The translations under genes and the position numbers were made by a program. Of a DNA stretch of 45,728 bases, positions 42,769 through 45,728 are shown piece after piece (positions within the stretch are counted from its first letter, which is position 1; the number at the start of each line of letters is the position of its first letter). The DNA comes from CAJGCS01 sp045589955 (GTDB lineage: Bacteria; Bacillota_I; Bacilli_A; ML615J-28; CAG-313): assembly GCA_045589955.1 (NCBI GenBank), contig JAZNQD010000031.1, forward strand, positions 1-45,728, in the 5' to 3' direction. The notes beneath the pieces were generated by a model. It saw only the letters and a program-made list of their open reading frames with translations, was not told where the DNA came from and did no database searches.

Positions 42769-43404
42769 TTAATTTGACATTTTATTTTCTTTTTCAACAA
42801 GTCTTTTGTAATGTTCTTCAATAGAAGCCTTACATCCACAATAATCTTGTCGATATATGTTATGTTCCTTACAAAAAGCAATTGACTTTTGATAGCCACC
42901 TTCTTTTTTAAAATCAGAATATAAAAATAAACAATTATCTGATTCTAAGCTTTTACCAATTTCATTAATCCATTTACTACTTTTATAAGGACTAATTGAT
43001 AATGTCGTAGTGAAATAATCAAAACCTAATTCTTTGGCAACACTCGCAAGTTTAACAAGTCTAAACTGATAGCAATTATAGCATCTTTTACTTAGCTCAC
43101 CTAGATGTTCCAAACCTTTAACTGCTTCTTCATATACATTATAACTTTCTTTATTAAAATGAAGTTTAATCTTAGGATTAACTATTTCAATAACTTTCTT
43201 TTGTTCTTCTAAACGTTTGTCAAACTCTTCTTCCGGATAAATATTAGGATTATAGTAATAAATTGTAATATCAAAATATTGATCTAAAAACTCAAGTGTA
43301 TAACTACTACATGGCCCACAACAACTATGTAGTAAAAGAGATGGTCTTAATCCATCTTTTTTTATTTGATCAAGTTTTTCTTTTAAAAGTACATATTCAT
43401 TCAT
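42769..43404 (-). CDS. queH: Epoxyqueuosine reductase QueH
   Basis: DUF208-family enzyme that reduces epoxyqueuosine in tRNA to queuosine. 211 aa. Cys motifs HSCCGPCSS near the N-terminus, CYNCYQFRL, and DYCGC near the C-terminus would hold the metal centres, and the TTTLSISPYKSS motif is present. A GTG in frame at 43413 is rejected: it is part of AGGTG, which lies 6 nt before ATG 43404. It has its own promoter. QueA, the preceding step, is at 14825-15850. Confidence 0.93.
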   Translation of the reverse strand: MNEYVLLKEKLDQIKKDGLRPSLLLHSCCGPCSSYTLEFLDQYFDITIYYYNPNIYPEEEFDKRLEEQKKVIEIVNPKIKLHFNKESYNVYEEAVKGLEHLGELSKRCYNCYQFRLVKLASVAKELGFDYFTTTLSISPYKSSKWINEIGKSLESDNCLFLYSDFKKEGGYQKSIAFCKEHNIYRQDYCGCKASIEEHYKRLVEKENKMSN

Positions 43405-43421
43405 TTTGATCACCTATACAT

Positions 43422-43450
43422 ATTATACCAAAATTTAGATATTTCTTCAA
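43422..43450 (-). promoter_or_regulatory. Promoter of queH
   Basis: TTGAAG (43445-43450), 17 nt, TATAAT (43422-43427), with TGG before the -10, on the minus strand. Confidence 0.75.
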
Positions 43451-43453
43451 GGT

Positions 43454-43487
43454 AAAAAAACGAAAAGGAACAAATCCTTTTCGTTTT
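43454..43487 (-). terminator. Terminator of birA and the cytidylate-kinase-like gene
   Basis: Perfect stem AACGAAAAGGA / TCCTTTTCGTT (43475-43485 and 43459-43469), followed by a T run on the minus strand. Confidence 0.88.
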
Positions 43488-43493
43488 ATCTGT

Positions 43494-44120
43494 TTATTTA
43501 AGCTTATCTTGTTCTTTGAACCACATTTTTGCATATTCTGCAACATAATGTGTCATTTCTTTAATATTGACAAAGCTTGTATCTACACATAAGTGATAAC
43601 CTTTTTTGTCACCCCATTTTAAATCAGAATATAATTCGTGTTGTTTAACACGTGATTTATCAATTTCCTTAATCATTTTTTTAACTTTAGCCTCATCAAG
43701 ATTTTCTTCAGGTAAAGCACGATCTAAACAGCGTTTAACTTTTGAATCAATATTTGCATAAACAAAAATATCAAAAGAATTTATATCTTTTAAAATGGCA
43801 TTAGCACTACGACCTACAATAACACAATTTCCTTCTAAAGCAACACGTTTTAAGATTTTTTGTTGAGCTAAAAGAAGTTTTGTTGTATTATTTTGATAAT
43901 AGCCTGGAAAAGCAAAAGATGCTCCATAAGTTATGGTAAAGGATTTATGAATACCACTTGATAACATATGTTCAACATATTCTTGATCCATTTCTACTTC
44001 TTCAGCAATTTTAGAAATAATTTCTTTATCATAGTATGCATAACCAAGTTCATCGGCTAATCTTTTTCCTAATTCTCTTCCACCGCTACCAAACTCACGG
44101 CTTATTGTGATTACTCGCAT
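43494..44120 (-). CDS. Cytidylate-kinase-like protein
   Basis: 208 aa of the Cytidylate_kin-like family, with the P-loop variant ISREFGSGGRELGKRLA at the N-terminus, YYDKEII, and the GNCVIVGRSANAIL segment. The family is widespread in gut Bacillota. The true substrate is not established, and it is distinct from canonical Cmk. AGGAGG precedes ATG 44120. It starts 9 nt after birA and shares its transcript. Confidence 0.88.
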   Translation of the reverse strand: MRVITISREFGSGGRELGKRLADELGYAYYDKEIISKIAEEVEMDQEYVEHMLSSGIHKSFTITYGASFAFPGYYQNNTTKLLLAQQKILKRVALEGNCVIVGRSANAILKDINSFDIFVYANIDSKVKRCLDRALPEENLDEAKVKKMIKEIDKSRVKQHELYSDLKWGDKKGYHLCVDTSFVNIKEMTHYVAEYAKMWFKEQDKLK

Positions 44121-44129
44121 ATTTACCTC

Positions 44130-44879
44130 CTAAATTCGATTTAATTTTAATATTTCTCCAGAAGAAACAGTTCTTATGTTATCTTTAATATTAACTATTA
44201 ATTCAAATTCATCATTAATTCCTTTAACAATTCCCACATATTTACGATTTTGGAGTAACAACTCAACTGATTCATCTAATAAATACATATGTTCTTTAAA
44301 ATATATTACATGATTAGTATCATTAATGTTATTAATATCATTTAAGATTTGATTAATTATTTTCCCAATTACTTCTTCTTTATTTAATTGTATTCCTACT
44401 TGATCATAAATTGAACTAGCTTTCACATCTTCAGGGAACACTTGATGTTCAAGATTTATACCAATCCCAATAATAAGATATTTAAGATTATTATTTTCAA
44501 TCTTTGACTCAGTCAAAATCCCACATATTTTTAAATCATTTAAGTAAATGTCATTAACCCACTTAATAAATAATGGTTCATCAATATAATTACTTAATAC
44601 TTTAGTAATACTTGTTGCAACAACACAGGTTACTTTAGAAACTTCGCTTAGTTTCATTTGAGGATTAAGTAACAAACTCATATAAATGCCTTTATCCTTT
44701 TTTGAAATAAAGGATCTTCCTAATCTTCCTCTTCCACCAGTTTGACTTTTTGCAACAACAAGAGTGTTTATAAAATCTTTTTTCCCTATTTCTTTACAGT
44801 AATTGTTTGTTGAATCCACTTCATCTAATAATATGACTTTAATTTTATCATTTATATATTTTTTTATTGTATGATTCAT
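44130..44879 (-). CDS. birA: Biotin-[acetyl-CoA-carboxylase] ligase (group I, no HTH domain)
   Basis: Attaches biotin to carrier proteins. 249 aa. Catalytic core GGRGRLGRSFIS, the KWVNDIYLNDLKICGILTE segment and a C-terminal SH3-like domain are present. The N-terminal DNA-binding domain of regulatory BirA is absent, so it is unlikely to act as a repressor. GTG 44885 is rejected because it falls inside the AGAGGTG site that serves ATG 44879. Confidence 0.93.
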   Translation of the reverse strand: MNHTIKKYINDKIKVILLDEVDSTNNYCKEIGKKDFINTLVVAKSQTGGRGRLGRSFISKKDKGIYMSLLLNPQMKLSEVSKVTCVVATSITKVLSNYIDEPLFIKWVNDIYLNDLKICGILTESKIENNNLKYLIIGIGINLEHQVFPEDVKASSIYDQVGIQLNKEEVIGKIINQILNDINNINDTNHVIYFKEHMYLLDESVELLLQNRKYVGIVKGINDEFELIVNIKDNIRTVSSGEILKLNRI

Positions 44880-44898
44880 AAGCACCTCTTTATACTTT

Positions 44899-44927
44899 AT
44901 TTTATCACTTTTTTATGTTTTTGTCTA
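44899..44927 (-). promoter_or_regulatory. Promoter of birA
   Basis: TAGACA (44922-44927), 17 nt, TAAAAT (44899-44904) on the minus strand. Confidence 0.55.
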
Positions 44928-44944
44928 TAAAATATATAAAATAA

Positions 44945-44987
44945 TAAAAACCATTTTAAAACTATAATAAAGTTTCAAAATGGTTTT
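44945..44987 (-). terminator. Terminator after the DUF1016 fragment
   Basis: Long stem AAAACCATTTT / AAAATGGTTTT (44977-44987 and 44947-44957), extended by AAACT/AGTTT with one mismatch, then a T-rich tract on the minus strand. Confidence 0.7.
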
Positions 44988-44999
44988 GAAATTAAACAA

Positions 45000-45479
45000 T
45001 TAATATAAATATGTTTTTTGTACTTCACTATTATTAGCAATAACTCTACTATATGAACAAGTAGCAATCTGTCTTTCAAGTTGTCTTACACTCCAATTTC
45101 CTTTAATTGCTTCTTCCATATAAAATTCTCTTATATGTAGTTCTTCAACTCTCATTAATGTTCTATAATGCGTCCAAGTCAATTCGGGCCTCACTGAGTC
45201 CCAAATTGGATACATCAAATAAAATTGACGAATTTTTCTTAAGTTTCTTTCATCAAAACCTTTTCCAAAATCAAAAGTCATTTGTTTTGATAATTCGGCA
45301 ATTAGCTTATCACCATATTTAGCTTTAGAACTTCCACCTTGTTCTTCAACAATCATTTTTCCAATATTCCAATAGGTAAATAACATTGTTGTATTCACAT
45401 AAGTTACAACATGTTTTCTAGATTCATTCATTAATTTCTTAATATTTTCATAAAAATTCACACTGATCACTTCAAACAT
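45000..45479 (-). pseudogene. DUF1016 (YhcG-type) N-terminal domain, truncated
   Basis: 159 aa matching only the N-terminal DUF1016 domain: VNTTMLFTYWNIGKMIVEEQ, FDERNLRKIRQFYLMYP, WTHYRTLMRVEELHIREFYM and NWSVRQLERQI. Full-length relatives run to roughly 340-380 aa and end in a PDDEXK nuclease domain, which is missing here. A short unrelated tail reaches TAA at 45000 and a terminator follows. Expression signals are good: AAGGAGG before ATG 45479 and an extended -10. It may therefore still be expressed as an isolated domain. Such genes are frequent in accessory and defence regions. Confidence 0.72.
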
Positions 45480-45505
45480 TATTATTACCTCCTTTTGGTA
45501 ATTCT

Positions 45506-45511
45506 ATTATA
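45506..45511 (-). promoter_or_regulatory. Extended -10 promoter of the DUF1016 fragment
   Basis: TGGTATAAT on the minus strand, about 27 nt before ATG 45479. The -35 is weak. Confidence 0.5.
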
Positions 45512-45572
45512 CCATAAAACGCCTTAAATCCATATTAATTTAATACATAATCATCGATGAACTTGTAATATA

Positions 45573-45728
45573 TTATAATACTACTACTTGGTTATTAGAT
45601 TTATTTGTGATCTTTTCTTTTACAAGTAGGTTATCATCATATGTATATTCATGAATATGTGTTTGGGTTGTTTTCTTTGTTCTTTGTCCAAGTAGGTTAT
45701 ATTCATATGTGTTATTACCATAACTTGT
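45573..45728 (-). CDS. RHS/YD-repeat protein, 3' end only (5' part beyond the right edge)
   Basis: 51 codons in frame from the right edge to TAA at 45573. The translation contains two YD-type repeats, NNTYEYNLLGQRTKK and HEYTYDDNLLVKEK, the hallmark of RHS and YD-repeat wall or polymorphic-toxin proteins. It ends about 13 residues after the second repeat, with no toxin domain, so this may be the decayed tail of a larger gene. Whether the rest is intact cannot be judged from this window. Confidence 0.65.
   Translation of the reverse strand, partial: TSYGNNTYEYNLLGQRTKKTTQTHIHEYTYDDNLLVKEKITNKSNNQVVVL

Overview
This window reads as chromosome from an AT-rich, low-G+C Bacillota bacterium, probably an uncultured gut-type lineage near the Erysipelotrichia/Mollicutes side of Bacilli. 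Lineage is an inference from gene content. The standard bacterial code applies: TGA ends lepB, ylxM, ruvB and the 927-aa lipoprotein, TAG ends glgB, recX, cysK and the YitT gene, and an intact RF2 gene is present. Almost every gene lies on the minus strand. Only ruvA and a HAD hydrolase are on the plus strand. Promoters are close to the TTGnnn-N17-TATAAT consensus, and Shine-Dalgarno sites are strong.

Layout by region. 1-560: the 5' part of a P-loop nucleotide-kinase-like gene, richer in G+C and probably acquired, with an elaborate leader. 613-5497: two surface proteins, one membrane-anchored with Ig-like repeats and one lipoprotein resembling GHL10 glycoside hydrolases. 5584-14720: one glycogen operon, transcribed glgB-glgC-glgD-glgA-glgP-pfkA from a clear promoter. 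14825-17495: ruvB-queA, with ruvA divergent. 17636-21137: an operon of two lipoproteins, one with BIG2 and possible OB-fold domains and one with a ComEC-like metallo-beta-lactamase domain. 21248-23959: ftsY-ylxM-ffh (protein targeting). 24060-24153: an apparent small RNA gene with its own promoter and terminator. 24221-26359: topA. 26486-28294: a small exported-looking peptide gene, its structured 3' region and a TPR regulator, which together resemble an RNPP quorum-sensing cassette. 28299-30632: lepB-rbgA-rnhB. 30664-32706: an FtsK-type translocase interrupted by one in-frame TAG. 32860-33678: a HAD phosphatase. 33702-35663: FMN riboswitch, ribU and glycerate kinase. 35708-42649: secA-cysK-cysE-prfB-yitT-recX plus a 38-codon gene. 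42769-44879: queH, then birA and a cytidylate-kinase-like gene. 45000-45728: remnants of a DUF1016 nuclease and an RHS/YD-repeat protein.

How the genes work together: the glycogen operon couples synthesis (GlgC/D, GlgA, GlgB), breakdown (GlgP) and glycolytic entry (PfkA). The FtsY/Ffh/SecA/LepB set is export machinery. QueA and QueH serve queuosine formation. CysK and CysE make cysteine. The features most worth follow-up are the peptide/TPR-regulator pair (26720-28294), the UCCCC-bearing small RNA (24060-24153), the amber-interrupted and apparently membrane-free FtsK, the leader of the acquired kinase gene, and glycerate kinase placed behind an FMN riboswitch. No tRNA, rRNA, CRISPR array or complete insertion sequence was seen.
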